NCBI RefSeq assembly: GCF_024868665.1
Contig: NC_079891.1
Location: 11,141,573 to 11,205,572, forward strand
Length of the DNA stretch: 64,000 nucleotides
Source of the DNA: Triplophysa rosa
Taxonomy: Eukaryota > Chordata > Actinopteri > Cypriniformes > Nemacheilidae
Reading direction: 5' to 3'
The position numbers and the translations under genes were made by a program. Below are positions 10,262-21,019 of the stretch, piece after piece. Under the pieces are notes generated by a model. The model did not search any database, was not told where the DNA came from, and was given only the letters and a program-made list of their open reading frames with translations. Numbering within the stretch: the first letter of the stretch is position 1; each line of letters starts with the position of its first letter.

Positions 10262-10989
10262 TTCCCTTTCTGTCGGTCTCTCGACGTTGTGTCGAACCGA
10301 CAGAATGGGGTTCCTATGGAAAACGCCACAGCACTGAGCCGCGTCACAATCTCTGCGGAGCGACGTTGACTGGCCTGGGCGAGTCAGACGAACACGCTAG
10401 CGCGAAATTATGACCTTCCAGTGGAGAGGAAGGGGGACCCAGAGCTTTCCACAAAAAGTTGGGAAGCCCCCTAACGCCGGCCGTCACGGGCGGAGGCCTG
10501 ATTCTCTAAATGGCGAGAAGCCGCCCGGCACCGTACGGGCCACTGGGTAAGCATTATTCCCCCCTGGGGGGAAAACGCTGCAGAGGCCACTACCTACCGT
10601 AGGGAGGAATTAGTGGAGACACCACATGGTCTCACCATCAGGGGAGAACTCATGGGAGGAATGTGCGGACTGCAGGAGTTAACCGCAAGGTGGGAGTCCA
10701 CCTGGGGAGGTCATGGGTTGCCAAGGTGGGAACCATTCATGAGGATACATCAGACGGAACAGCCCACGGAGGGGGGGTTACCACGTCTGGAGCACTAGGT
10801 CCGGTTAGAGCTATGTGGGAGATAACTCAACTGTTCCCCGGCCTAAGGGGGCAGGGCTGCTCTGCCCAGCCTGTCCCCTGGAAGGGTGCTTAGTGATGGA
10901 TGGAATGCCTGTTCTTTACCCGAGGGGAAAGAAGTGAGGCGGGATCGCCACTGCTCCCCCCGGAGGGGGAAGGGCTTCCGCAGGCGTAC

Positions 10990-11640
10990 GCCCTACCGGC
11001 TGCCGGTCCCACACCTTGCCAGGATGCGGGCTGACACCGGTTCCGCGCGTAGGTATTAGAACCTCACGGAGTTGTTAGGCATAGCCCAACCCGCAGCTCC
11101 GCAGATGTCTGCCAGAGAGGCGCCCTGAGCCAGTGCCCACGAGGGGTGTGCCTCACCCCCAACGGGCAGGGGCGAAATGAGATCGGTATGCCCTAACGAG
11201 GGCATCCACGATCCAGTGCGCCAGCCTCTGTTTGGAGACAGCCCTCCTGCTGACCTCCGAAACAGACAAAGAGCTGCTCAGAGCTTCTGGGCTCTGCGTG
11301 CGGTCCAAGCAGAGGCGCCGTGCGCGTACTGGACAAGCACGGATAGGTTGGGTCTTCCTCCCCGGTGGGGAGCGCCTGCAGGTTCACCACCTGGTCTCTC
11401 GGGAGAGTGGTGGGAACCTTGGGCACGTAGCCGGGGCGGGGTCTCAAGATAACGTGAGAATCCCGGCCCCGAGTTCTAGGCAATCTGTGGACACGGAGGG
11501 TGCTTGTAGATCCCCTACCCTCTTGGAGGTGAGCGCCATGCGGAAAGCCGTCTTTATCAAGACTGAGAAAGAGCGGCAACCCCGAGAGGCTCGAAGGGGG
11601 CGGGGCCTCTTGAGGCCCGCCACCTAGGTCGCAAGAGGGT
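10990..11640 (-). pseudogene. DIRS tyrosine recombinase remnant, copy A
   Basis: On the minus strand a 129-residue stretch (11579-11193) contains 'DSHVILRPRPGYVPKVP', 'RDQVVNLQALP' and 'SEQLFVCFGG', matching the copy D recombinase. The downstream catalytic part reads 'SWALAQGASLADICGAAGW' and then 'VRF-stop-YLRAE'. The H-S-T-R box seen in copy D has been removed by a small deletion near 11130-11150. At the expected active-site tyrosine the codon is TAA. The recombinase is therefore doubly inactive. Confidence 0.7.
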
Positions 11641-11899
11641 ACGGAGCGCGGGTAAGGTGGTCACCCTCTCGCGCCCCTTAGGAACCTAATGACCAGGTCG
11701 TGCTGTCCCAGAGGCTACCCAGCACTTGGGTCATGATGAGCGGCCGTAGCGGCTACATACATTCCCAGTGTGGAGGGGGAGAGGTTACTCCCCCGTCTCT
11801 CTTGAGGACGGGACAGCTCGTACCCGACCGAGCAACTCCGCGGGTCTTCTCGCCGAGAAGAGCACCAGGACGAGAAGAGGCGCCACCTATGGGCGTATA

Positions 11900-12700
11900 G
11901 CCGCCCAGTGGCCGAAGCCCTAGCCTGAGTGACGTCCCAACCAGACCGGGGGTGGGTCACTCAGGATCTCCTCGTCCCGTCCAGACATGGAGACCAGGTT
12001 TTGCCTGGAATGCCGTAACGTGCCCCTTCCCCTGGGGAAGCTGTCCGCCAGGGGGAGCGGCCAGGGGGGAGATGTTGTCAGAGCCTCAGCTCCGAGAACC
12101 AAGTCCTGGTTAGGCCGAAGGGGCGTAACTAGTACCACTTGATGCTCCTCTTCCCTGGCCTTGCACAGGCCCTGTGCAATGAGGCTCACTGGGGGAAAGC
12201 GTACTTCCGCTTGTCCCGCGGTCAGCTGTGCGCAAGGGCATCCGTGCCGAGGGTACCTCGGACAGAGAGTACCCAAGCGGACAATGGGAGGAGTTCGGGG
12301 AGGCAACAGGACCACCTGTGCCTGGCCAAACTGCCCCCAAATGAGCCGGCTGCGCGGGGAGGGAGTCGCCACTCTCCGCAAAGGCGTCAACTGACGAGAG
12401 AGCACATCGGCTGTCTGGATCAGGACGCCTGGGATGTGTGTGGCTCGCAGGGAGCTGATCACCTGCTGACTCCAGAGGAGGAGGCGTCGGGCGAGTCATG
12501 TTAGCTGCTGTGAGTGAAAAATACGCCACAGCAGCTGTGCTGTCCAACCGGACCAGCACATGCTTCCCTGCACGAGAGGAAGTCCCTCAATGCAAGAAGC
12601 ACAACCCACAACTCTAGGCAGTTGAATGCCAACGCAGGCGGGGGCCCGTCCACCGCCCCGACACTGCTTGCCCGTTGCACACGGCACCCCTTAGGGTGTG
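11900..12700 (-). pseudogene. DIRS RNase H and connector remnant, copy A
   Basis: Minus-strand segments include 'MLVRLDSTAAVAYFS' near 12559 (the D-x-T-A-A acidic box of RNase H) and an 'HIPGV..QTADVLSRQ' motif near 12440-12400, typical of the C-terminal end of this RNase H. Pieces of the connector preceding the recombinase follow. Stops and shifts interrupt the frame every 150-500 bp. Copies B, C2 and D carry the same motifs. Confidence 0.65.
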
Positions 12701-12999
12701 TCGGCAGAAAAGCGTGTGACCAACGCCTGCTGCGTGTGACCTACGCTCTCCAAGGAACTTGACTCTGCCGCCAGTGTTGGAGCGGTCGTATATGCATCGA
12801 CCCGAGGGGGGGGCCACCCCCGCCGAGGATGCCATGAATCCCAGGAGCCTCCTGTTACAGGGGGACCGCTGACTGTCTGATCTCAGGCAGTTCAACACTG
12901 ACCGGGCGCGCTAGTCCTCGCTCCCCCCCCTGGGGGTGAGCGGGGCCGCTCGTGAGGACAGAGTCGAGTTCCATACCGAGAAAGAGGATGTTCTGCACC

Positions 13000-13520
13000 G
13001 GGGAGAGCTTGCTCTTATCTCAGTTGACCTGTGGCCCCACCGATCTAGGTGCCGGAGCACCAGGTCCCTGTGTGTACACCACAGATCTCGAGAGTGTGCC
13101 CAAACTTGAGCCAGTCGTCGAGATAGTTAGTACCCGTACACGGCTTCCACGACCTTCGTAAAGACTCGTGGAGACAGGGACAGACCGAAGGGGAGGACCC
13201 TGTACTGATATGCCCGTCTCTCGAGCGCGAACCATCGGAACGGCCGATGTCGAGGTAGGATCGAGACATGAAGTACGCATCCTAGGTCGATTGCCACGAA
13301 CCAGTCCTGACGCCTGACGGACGCCAGGTTGCGCTTCTGCGTGACCATCCTGAAAGGCAGCTAGTGTAGGTGCCTGTTCAGAACACGCAGATCTAAGATA
13401 GGGCGCAACCCTCCGCCTTTCTTAGGGACAATGAAGTACGGGCTGTAAAACCCGCTGAACACCTCGGCCGGTGGGACGGGCTCGATCGCTCCCTTCACCA
13501 GAAGGGAGGCGACCTCCGCC
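13000..13520 (-). pseudogene. DIRS reverse transcriptase remnant, copy A
   Basis: The palm domain is readable on the minus strand: 'QDWFVAIDL' (motif A, Asp kept), 'YQYRVLPFGLSLSPRVFTK' (motif B) and, after a frame change, 'NYLDDWL' (motif C, both catalytic Asp kept). Between motif A Asp and 'HVSILPRH' one codon is missing compared with copy B (GCVLHV instead of KNVYFHV), a lesion shared with copy C2. Upstream 'SPYFIVPKK'-type fingers appear only in pieces. Confidence 0.75.
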
Positions 13521-13669
13521 CGAAGTACAGGGGCATCCCTGCGTCTGCCTGAGGTAAAAGGATGTCCCAGAACTTGGGCGGACGTGTAGCGAACTGAATC
13601 GCATAGCCGAGACGGATCGTCTTCCTCAGCCAGCCTGACAGTCTGGGGGCTCCCAGAACTGTAACAGGG

Positions 13670-15480
13670 GGACTAGAGGTTGATCTGATTCATCGCCACC
13701 GCGGAGGGTGGTTCGATGGCTAGCAGTACGGATTCCTTGCCGGGGGAGGCCCCCCGGGGAGGAGATCGGCTCTGCCATATTTCCTGCCTGGCGACTGCGC
13801 AGCTCAACGCACTGTCTGACTGAGAGTGCTGAGGGCTGGTGTTTATACTCGACATTGCGCTTTGCAATGACGCAACGTCGAGTTTGCCGTCCACCGTCGT
13901 GCAGAGGGTGAGAGCGGCTGAGGTAACCCAGAGAGAGAGGAAACTCTCCTTTTTTTGTCTCCTCCAGGGGGGCACCTGCCCAGAGCTGGAGGGCATTGAA
14001 GAGGAGCAGGGCTGCTGGGAAGCAGACAGTGCACGGGACTCGACGGCGAGGCGGCCGAGTTGCGGCACGGAGGACTGCTTCTGACTGTCGAGAACCCTCC
14101 GGGGAGGCCGCTTGCGGGTCTCGCGCCCCCCCGACGGGCGGGGGGTGAGCGGGGCCGCTGCGGCTCGACAGTAACACCAACCAGCCCCCCCTTGCGAGAC
14201 GGGTACGTCAAGAAAGCGGACCTTCTCAGCGTTACTCATCTGTGCAAGTATAGGCCAGAGGAGTTTCTCATGGACCACAAGTGTGGACATCGTCCGACCC
14301 AGGGCCCGCGTGGTCACCTTGGTCGCCCGTAGAGCGAGGTCGGTGGCGGCGCAGAATTCCTGCATAAGCGCTGGGTCGGTCTTACCCTCGTGGAGCTCTC
14401 TCAACGCCCTGGCCTGGCAGGAGCCATAGCGTGGAGAGAGGAGGCAGCTTGGTCCGCCGCAATGTAAGCTCTCGACACCAGAGATGCCGAGACACCACAT
14501 GCTTTGGACGGGAGTCTAGGTCGAGCCCTCCCAAGTGGCCGCCACCTACGGGCACGAGTGCACCGCGGCGGCATACTCCACCTGAGGGACACCGACGCAT
14601 CCTCCAGCTGTCTCAACCTCGAGGGAAGAGAGGGTGACAGAACTTTGTTTGACGTGAAACGTGCCGGGAAGGGGCGTTTCAGGTCTTACAAAGATCCTCA
14701 TGCACTTCCGGTAAACACGGCACTGGGGGCGGGTGCGGCTTGGTGCCGCGCTCAACCCCGAGGCGCCATGTAGCCAGCCGCGAGTGCCGGGAGAGGCAGT
14801 GCGGGCACTGCAACCCAACACTCACGGCGGCCCGGGAAAGCATGGCTGACATCTCGACATCCGTTTTTTCCTGGGCTCGACCCCCGAGGGAGGGAGCCCG
14901 AGGAATCGTCGGAGTCGGATGGCAGTCCGTCACCCCCCGATGCTGCAAGAGAATCTCATCATCACGCATCGTGTCCGAATACGTGATTGAGGAATAAGAC
15001 GGCGGACCGTCTTTTTTGGGGAACGGTCAGACAAGCGAAACGAGGTGTGAACGGTCCGTGAGCCGTGGCTGGCGGATTATCTCTCACAGTAATCCTCATA
15101 TCACCCTCGCTGCTTGCCATAGCGGACGGCAGGGCCGTAGTCCTGCCGCCACGGAACGGGGAGCAAACGAGGTGGTGGCTGAGTCCCGTGGGAACACAGC
15201 CACCTGTGACGCAACGTCTGAATCGTCACCGCCCGCAGTGCGGGCAGGACGTATCCACAACGTCTGCCCCAGCGTACTGGAAGCAGGCATTGTGTCCGTC
15301 CCCCTCCTCGATGAGTGTGTTGCACCCATGAGAACAGCGGGACAAGCCACGCTGGAGAAATTTGCTCTTTTAGAAAAGGAAATTTGCTCGAACACCTCCG
15401 GAACTGCCGAGACGCCCAGGGGAGAGTCACTGCAGGAAGGGACCGTCCGCTGTCCACGTCGTAGATTCCAGCAGAAAGAA
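13670..15480 (-). pseudogene. DIRS gag remnant, copy A
   Basis: From the 5' end the minus strand shows a Cys/His cluster in one frame (pattern C-x3-C...H-x2-C...C-P-H-C near 15330-15230). Next comes an acidic Ser/Asp-rich segment, 'VEMSAMLSRAAVSVGLQCP', and a helical capsid-like domain with 'ALRELHEGKTDPALMQEF', 'TDLALRATKVTTRALGRTM' and 'MSNAEKVRFLDVPVSQGG'. These pieces occur in the same order in copies B, C2 and D. Frame changes occur at about 14970, 14680 and 14500. It would encode the particle protein. Confidence 0.65.
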
Positions 15481-15562
15481 TGATCACCCAGATCGTAGAG
15501 AAGCTCACCAGATGCGTAGGCTCTGAAGAACAAAAGGTGAATGAATGAGCACGCCGGCTTCC

Positions 15563-15570
15563 CTCTTATA
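15563..15570 (-). promoter_or_regulatory. TATA box of DIRS copy A
   Basis: TATAAGAG on the minus strand lies between the conserved GC-rich 'CCGGATGTCC' hairpin sequence and the 'CTCATTCATTCACC' start region. It is positioned to drive transcription into gag. Confidence 0.6.
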
Positions 15571-15921
15571 CCTGGACATCCGGGGAGGAGCCCGGCATGC
15601 AAATTTCATTCGCCAATTTTCATTGGCCTTTTCTAAATACTCAGAAGATGATAGGTTCTCAAGGCAAACCCCATTCTGTCGGTTCGACACAACGTCGAGA
15701 GACCGACAGAAAGGGAACTTCAGACTTCTTCAGTCCGTTGCCCCTCAACTTGGTCCATCATTTTCACTATCGCAAGTGGAAATGCATATGAGGAAATGCA
15801 ACTCCTTCACTGGTGTGAAAAAAGTAGACCTGAGCAGGTAGTGTTCGATTCATATTGTATAGTGGCGATGTGCATTTCCATACTGAGGCCGATGCGATAC
15901 GCATATCGATGCATAGCCAAA

Positions 15922-16510
15922 TGTCACGGTCCTGCCTTCCTGGTTCTGTATTTCTAGTCGTTTGGCAGGAACGGGGCGGAGCCCTTAGGTTCTATGTGAG
16001 AAAGCCATGAGATGTTTGTGATTTTGACATCTCATGTGTTTTCTCGTGTCTTGTCGTTGGCCCAGCCCCTCTCGTTTCTTGTATTGCTTCCCTGCCATGT
16101 CTAATGTTTCCCACCTGCCCTGTGTAATTATCCCTCGTTTGTCTCTCCTTTAAAATGCTCTCTTGTTTCATTGTCTTGTTGCTCGTGTATTACATTTGAA
16201 GTGCGTTCTGTGTACGCAGATGTCCTGTTCCATACCTTGTCCGTTGATCCGTGAGTTTTTGTGTTGTGCCATGCTGTGGTTTTTGTTTATGACTTTTGGT
16301 CGTGTTTTTCTGTTTGGGTTTTTCTGTTCTTTTTTTCTTGTTTGCCCCCACGTGGGAAGTCTTTTGTTTTATATGTATCTATATATATTGTCTTAGTTCC
16401 GTTTTCCCCATCGAGGGTGTTTTGTTTTGTTTAGTTAAATAAAAGTCTTGTGTTTAACCCCTTCAACACTGCCTGCCTGCATTTGGGTTCTTCTTGCCAC
16501 ACCCGTGACA
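15922..16510 (+). repeat. 5' LTR of the gag-only element
   Basis: It starts TGTCACGGTCCTG and ends CCCGTGACA. It is closely similar to 17603-18191 with scattered substitutions. A polyadenylation-like AATAAA is present near 16438. Confidence 0.9.
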
Positions 16511-16527
16511 GAATACACGAGCCACAA

Positions 16528-17401
16528 ATGAACCCAGCAGGCAGCACCTCAGCCTCTACCAGGCGGGAGTTGGCCGATTGGTGGCAGTCGACCACTGCCA
16601 GGATCCAGAGGGGCGACGGTCCGTTTCCACCACAGGGCGATTGGGCACTCGCCGAGTATGCCCAGTCATCAGCAAGGAGGAGAGGCTTTCTCCCCCGAGG
16701 CCATTCTGAACGCCTTCTTACTTGCGGGCCTGGTCAAGCATCCATCTCTGGAGGATCGAGAGAGGATGGTCAGGGTGTCATTCCAGGAGATGGTTAATGA
16801 CCTCTCCTCCAGCGACCATCCAGGCTCCTCAAGTTCCCGCCTACCTCCCATTCCGGAGGATTGTGTAGTGGCGGTCGCCACCCTGGGAAGCTCAGTTCCT
16901 CCCTCCTCAAGCCCGGCGGTTCCTAGCCCTACCAGCCTCCGGGGGAGGCGAAGGAGAAGGGAGTCGTGGGACTCCCCATCCGACTCCTCCAGCACGGAGC
17001 TAGCCGGGTCTGCCCTCGCTTCTCTGCAGCCGGCCACATGTGGAGTGGACCGGTCCAAGAAGAAGAAGTCGAGGAGGGGGTCACTGACAACAGCCCAGCC
17101 GGTGATCCAGCTGGCGTCCCAGCCGGTGTCCAGTCCAGCGTCCAGTCCGGTGCAGCAGCCGGCATCAAGCCCTGTCCAGCCGGCCTTCCAGCCGGCGTCA
17201 AGCCCTGTCCAACCGGCCTTCCAGCCGGCGTCAAGCCCTGTCCAGCCGGCCTTCCAGCCTGCGCCCCGCCTTGTCCCGCCGACATTCCAGTCGGCGGTTC
17301 CCCCTATGACTCCCCCACAAAGTCCCCCAGGACTCCGCATCCTCGAGCGCAGCCGGGGACTAGGACTATTCCCCCCAGCCCCTTTTGACTGCCCCCTTTG
17401 A
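16528..17401 (+). pseudogene. Gag-like protein with proline-rich 11-residue repeats
   Basis: An ATG at 16528 begins MNPAGSTSASTRRELADWW; a frameshift near 16660 is needed to continue into the long frame ending at 17401. That frame has a helical segment (AFLLAGLVKHPSLEDRERM), then 'LPPIPED', a basic cluster (RGRRRRRES and RSKKKKSRRGS), then about three 11-residue repeats (SPVQPAFQPAS) and a proline-rich tail. The order of helical domain, basic region and proline-rich repeats matches the gag of the 39.2-42.0 kb element, which also has 'PEDRA' after 'LPVI'. It probably packages the element's RNA. A host origin for part of it cannot be excluded. Confidence 0.6.
17150..17262 (+). repeat. 33-bp coding minisatellite, about 3 copies
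   Basis: The unit CCAGCCGGCGTCAAGCCC plus TGTCCAGCCGGCCTT (33 bp) encodes 11 residues and occurs about three times. The same unit reaches about 17 copies at 40.1-40.7 kb on the opposite strand. Confidence 0.9.
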
Positions 17402-17584
17402 ACCCTTGTTTTGCACCACCCCCCCTCCCTTGTTTGTTATTTTTATTATCTCATCCCAATCCTGTGGTCTTGTTGTCCTGTCTGCCCCTTGTTATGTTCA
17501 TCATGTTTGTCTGGTTTTTGTCTTTGTCTCAGTCTGTCATGTCTTGTCAGTCGACCCCTTGGTGAAGACCTGGGGGTGTTCATT

Positions 17585-17599
17585 AAGGGGGCGGGGGGG
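17585..17599 (+). promoter_or_regulatory. Polypurine tract
   Basis: AAGGGGGCGGGGGGG lies four bases before the 3' LTR. It is in the position used to prime plus-strand DNA synthesis. Confidence 0.7.
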
Positions 17600-17602
17600 C
17601 TC

Positions 17603-18191
17603 TTTCACGGTCCTGACTTCCTGGTTCTGTATTTCTAGTCGTGTGGCAGGATCGGGACGGAGCCCTTAGGTTCTATGTGAGAAAGCCATGAGATGTTTAT
17701 GTTTTTGACATCTCATGTGTTTACTCATGTCTTGTCATTGGCCCCGCCCCTCTCGTTTCATGTATTGCTTCCCTGCAGTGTCTAATGTTTCCCACCTGCC
17801 CTGTGTAATTATCCCTCGTTTGTCTCGCCTTTAAAATGCCCTCTTGTTTCATTGTCTTGTTGCTCGTGTATTACATTTGATGTGCGTTCTGTGTACACAG
17901 ATGTCCTGTTCCATACCTTGTCCGTTGATCTGTGAGTTTTTGTGTTGTGCCCTGCCGTGGTTTTTGTTTATGACGTTTGGTCGTGTTTTTCTCTTTGGTT
18001 TTTGCTGTTCTTGTTTTCTTGTTTGCCCCCACGTGGGAAGTCTTTTTTTATATTTATCTATATATATATACTGTCTTAGCTCCGTTTTCCCCATCGAGGG
18101 TGTTTTGTTTTGTTTAGTTAAATAAGTCTTGTGTTTAACCCCTTCATCACTGCCTGCCTGCATTTGGGTTCCTCTTGCCACACCCGTGACA
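17603..18191 (+). repeat. 3' LTR of the gag-only element
   Basis: This is the direct partner of 15922-16510. Its first bases read TTTCACGG instead of TGTCACGG, a point change at the second base. It ends CCCGTGACA. Confidence 0.9.
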
Positions 18192-18884
18192 GCCAAAGAT
18201 ACCATACATGAAAGGTACATATGAAGCAGATACCGATGCGATACGAACTGATTCATCACTATTACGATGCAGTGCGATCCGATTCGAAACAACACAATGC
18301 AATTCAATCAATAGGATGCAATGGAAAAAAAATATGATGCCATGCAATTCAATATGGTACACCTGCTGCTTTGCACAAAACAAAAAAAATATTCTATAGA
18401 TTTAATGGTTATAATAAGAATTGTATTGGTTTTAATGGAAACTACAGTGTCTGCTGGTATGTGATAGATTCTATTGGTGGGATGTTATCTGGCAGATGGG
18501 ATCTAATAGAACACCATTAAATTCTATTGCAATAATAACACAATACAAACATTAACTTTGTAATGGTTAACTGACATGCCTCCTGACTTCTAACGCAGGG
18601 CACTTTCACAAACAGTTCTTGACGTGGAAGAGGTATTGGAAGCCCTCATTCTCTGTAACGCTAAATATGTTAACAAATAATCAGTTATTGCATTGGAACA
18701 AGCAGAGCTGTTAGCCAGCGGGGAGTGAAAAAGTTTTAATCGTTTGCTAACTTGACGCCATGCTAGTGGTTGCAAATAGCAACTTGCATCCGATGTACAA
18801 CTTTTTAAATCGATGCATCACATCGTTACCTTTTATGCTGATGCACCGATGCAAATCGATGAATCGTCCCATCCCTATTGTATA

Positions 18885-19215
18885 GTAGTTGAATGGGAGT
18901 CTCACCGTAAGCACTGAAGCAGACAATGAGAGAGTCAAAACAAATTTTTTATACACTTCAAATTTGCCTTCACTTTTTTTTATTTTATTTTATTTTAAAC
19001 TCAACCTGCTCACTTTCAGCATGGCTAGGTTGTGGTCAGTTTAAGAAAAGTTTATTTAGAAAACAGTTAGCATTTTTACAACCCACCAAAAAAAGGTCAA
19101 ACATGTAGAGCACACATTTGAGCACTCTAAAATGATGTTTACTAACAAAGTTAGTAAAGTTGAGCTAATCAACCAGTTCGGCACAGGTAGATCCCATTCA
19201 GATAATCAATTCAAT
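18885..19215. other. No gene or recognised element
   Basis: AT-rich unique-looking sequence with a short T-rich run near 18976-18996. I see nothing I can name in it. Confidence 0.5.
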
Positions 19216-19303
19216 TAGCACTCGAGTGTATATATAAATAAATATATATATATATATATNTATGAAGCGAATCATATAGTGCTTTATAAATAGTGCTTAT
19301 TTA

Positions 19304-19340
<37 letters not shown>
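19216..19340. repeat. (TA)n-rich tract with one ambiguous base
   Basis: Alternating TA tracts lie around 19226-19259 and 19307-19338. The base at 19260 is N, so the assembly is unsure here. The tract continues at 20608-20655 on the other side of the hAT element. Confidence 0.85.
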
Positions 19341-19341
<1 letters not shown>

Positions 19342-20607
19342 GGCTGTCAATCGATTAAAATATTTTATTGCGATTAATCGCGTGATTAATCGCAACTTAA
19401 TCGCACATTTTATCCATTATAATATACCTTAAATGAATACTTTTCAAGTTTTTAATACTCTAATTAACATGGGCATGGAAATATTGATGCTTTATGCAAA
19501 TGTATATTGTTTATTATTAGTGAAACCATACTCAACATAGAGCATGAAGACTAGACATGTTTCAAAGGTCATAGATGTTTTTCAAAGAACTTGTACATGT
19601 CTATTAAACACATGAAAAAAAAAAAATGGAAAAACACAGGTCCCCATTACTTCTTTCTTTGCACTGAACTATTTACTTACACAAGCATGTTTACATTTTC
19701 GCAACTGTGATAGCTCGGTGGAGGCTGTGTGGCATGCAAGGCATATGCTCGAACGGAAGCTGCCTGGCCGCGGCAATCATGTTGCGTGCACTATCGGTGG
19801 TCAGTGGGCTAATTTTGAATTCAATATTCCACTGTTACCTGCAGAAATTGCTCAGCGCAAACGTCAGCATAGTGCCTCTCGTCTGTCTTCATGACGGTCA
19901 AAGCGTACGACCGTAGTTTCCAGTGTGTGTCAATATAATGAGCCGTGACCACCAGGTAGCTATGGTTACTGAGGGAAGTCCACTAGTCTCTGGTGAGCGC
20001 AACCGTGTTTGACTGTCTTATCGCCTCCTCAACTTTCGCTTTCTCCTCTTCGTAAGAGTCGTGAATCTTGCTTGTAACAGTGGCTCTCGAAGGTAGTTCA
20101 TATGTATAATCGTTAGATGTGATGCGAATAATTTCAAGTAGACCCTCGTCCTCCACTACATTAACTGGCCTACATGCTGTAGCCACCCATTTAGCTATCG
20201 AAGTGGTGAGTCTGTTGCTTGTGGAGTTGTCCATCCATCTCTGCTGAAAACAATCTAGTGTGGTCTGCCGCGAGGAGGAGAGCTCTCTGCGTCAGTTTTA
20301 TGCTTCGCCATCAAGTGATATTTTAAACTCGACGTGCTGCGGCGATAGCTTAATGCACATCGACAATAAATGCAGATCACTTTAGTCTTGTCTACAGAAC
20401 CATCAGACATCGTTTTATATATGAATTTTACGTTCAGAAGACCTATGTATTTCTCCATTTCTGTTTGCTGCTGCATCGTTTACTTTCTCAAACTACGGGC
20501 AAGGCCAAGGGTCAAACACGCTACGTTAATCGCACGTTAATAAAATTAGTGCCGTTAAAAGGAATTTGCGTTAACATGTTATTAACGCGTTAATTTTGAC
20601 AGCTCTA
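19339..20607 (-). mobile_element. hAT transposon inserted in a (TA)n tract
   Basis: The ends are TAGGGCTGTCAATCGATTAA (left) and, complemented, TAGAGCTGTCAAAATTAACG (right), an imperfect terminal inverted repeat. Both ends abut (TA)n, so the 8-bp duplication is hidden. Just inside, 'GCGATTAATCGCG' repeats occur, typical of this hAT group. The minus strand carries the N-terminal and middle parts of a BED-finger transposase. The C-terminal dimerisation domain is missing, so it is a deletion derivative. Confidence 0.85.
19690..20476 (-). pseudogene. Truncated hAT transposase with BED zinc finger
   Basis: From an ATG at 20476 the protein begins MQQQTEMEKYIGL. Residues 32-60 form a BED-type finger (C-I-Y-C, then H-L-M-A-K-H, spacing consistent with Cys2His2). 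After a frame change near 20250 the frame 20234-19983 gives 'SIAKWVATACRPVNVVEDEG', a hallmark of ZBED/hAT transposases. Further pieces down to about 19700 in other frames resemble the middle of the RNase-H-like core ('HYIDTHWKL', 'TDSARNMI'). Stops and the missing C-terminus make it inactive. Confidence 0.8.

Positions 20608-20655
<48 letters not shown>
20608..20655. repeat. (TA)n tract, right part
   Basis: Alternating TA continues directly from the right hAT end, interrupted once by TTTATA. Confidence 0.9.
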
Positions 20656-20658
<3 letters not shown>

Positions 20659-21019
20659 CACCTTTTTATTTACGTATTCATTATTTATTTAATCACTAAT
20701 ATATCCAATTATTTATTTAATCACTTATTCGTCGATTTATTCATTAATTACTTATTCATAATTTCCTTTAAAACCCAGATTTATTCATTCACGCATAAAA
20801 CACGTATCAACCTCATAAAAACATGTCCAAACATCATCTCCGGAAAAGAGAGAAAAATGTTCGGTAACCATACAGGCACAAGTTCAAGAGTTCAACTCCA
20901 GACGTGGGCAATCCCTCACGACGTGAACAGATACTGTCAAAGGGCAAAAGTTCAACACAAAGGGGGCAGTCCCTCACAATGGGGCGGATACGGTCAAAGG
21001 TCAATGCAAAGGGGGCGGG
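20656..21019. other. AT-rich then short repeated segment, no gene
   Basis: The first half is AT-rich with repeated ATTTATT words. From about 20895 to 21017 two related segments recur: 'GTTCAACTCCAGACGTGGGCAATCCCTCACGACG...GATACTGTCAAAGG' and 'GTTCAACACAAAGGGGGCAGTCCCTCACAATGG...GATACGGTCAAAGG', spaced about 60 bp apart. No RNA or protein gene is recognisable. Confidence 0.5.

Larger units (their letters stand above)
9929..15716 (-). mobile_element. DIRS-like retroelement, copy A
   Basis: Read on the minus strand, the element starts at 15716 with TTCCCTTTCTGTCGGTCTC, has a TATA-type promoter, then gag, reverse transcriptase, RNase H, a tyrosine recombinase and a 3' untranslated part. It ends in an inverted copy of the head (9929-10261). 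That is the DIRS plan. All genes are broken by stops, shifts and deletions. No target-site duplication is expected for this group and none is seen. Its reverse transcriptase shares a one-codon deletion with copy C2, so the two belong to one subfamily. Confidence 0.85.
15922..18191 (+). mobile_element. Gag-only LTR retroelement
   Basis: LTRs at 15922-16510 and 17603-18191 (589 bp each) enclose 1.09 kb. The 6-bp duplication GCCAAA flanks it (15916-15921 and 18192-18197). The interior starts GAATACACGAGCC directly after the LTR and ends in a purine tract (17585-17599) just before the 3' LTR. Only a gag-like protein is encoded; protease, reverse transcriptase and integrase are absent. It is related to the 39.2-42.0 kb element but belongs to another subfamily, judged by the first 50 bases of the LTR. 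Confidence 0.9.
15862..18876. mobile_element. hAT-like non-autonomous element interrupted by an LTR element
   Basis: Sequence on both sides of the LTR element is of one type: 'GATGCGATACGCATATCGATGC' on the left, and 'GATACCGATGCGATACGAAC' through 'CGATGCAAATCGATGAATCG' on the right. The outer edges are flanked by the same 8 bp, ATTGTATA (15854-15861 and 18877-18884), the duplication length typical of hAT. The right end reads TCGTCCCATCCCT, so its complement starts AGGGATGGGACGA; the left end (GTGGCGATGTGCATTT) is a mutated version. About 745 bp remains when the insertion is removed. No transposase is visible. Confidence 0.65.
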
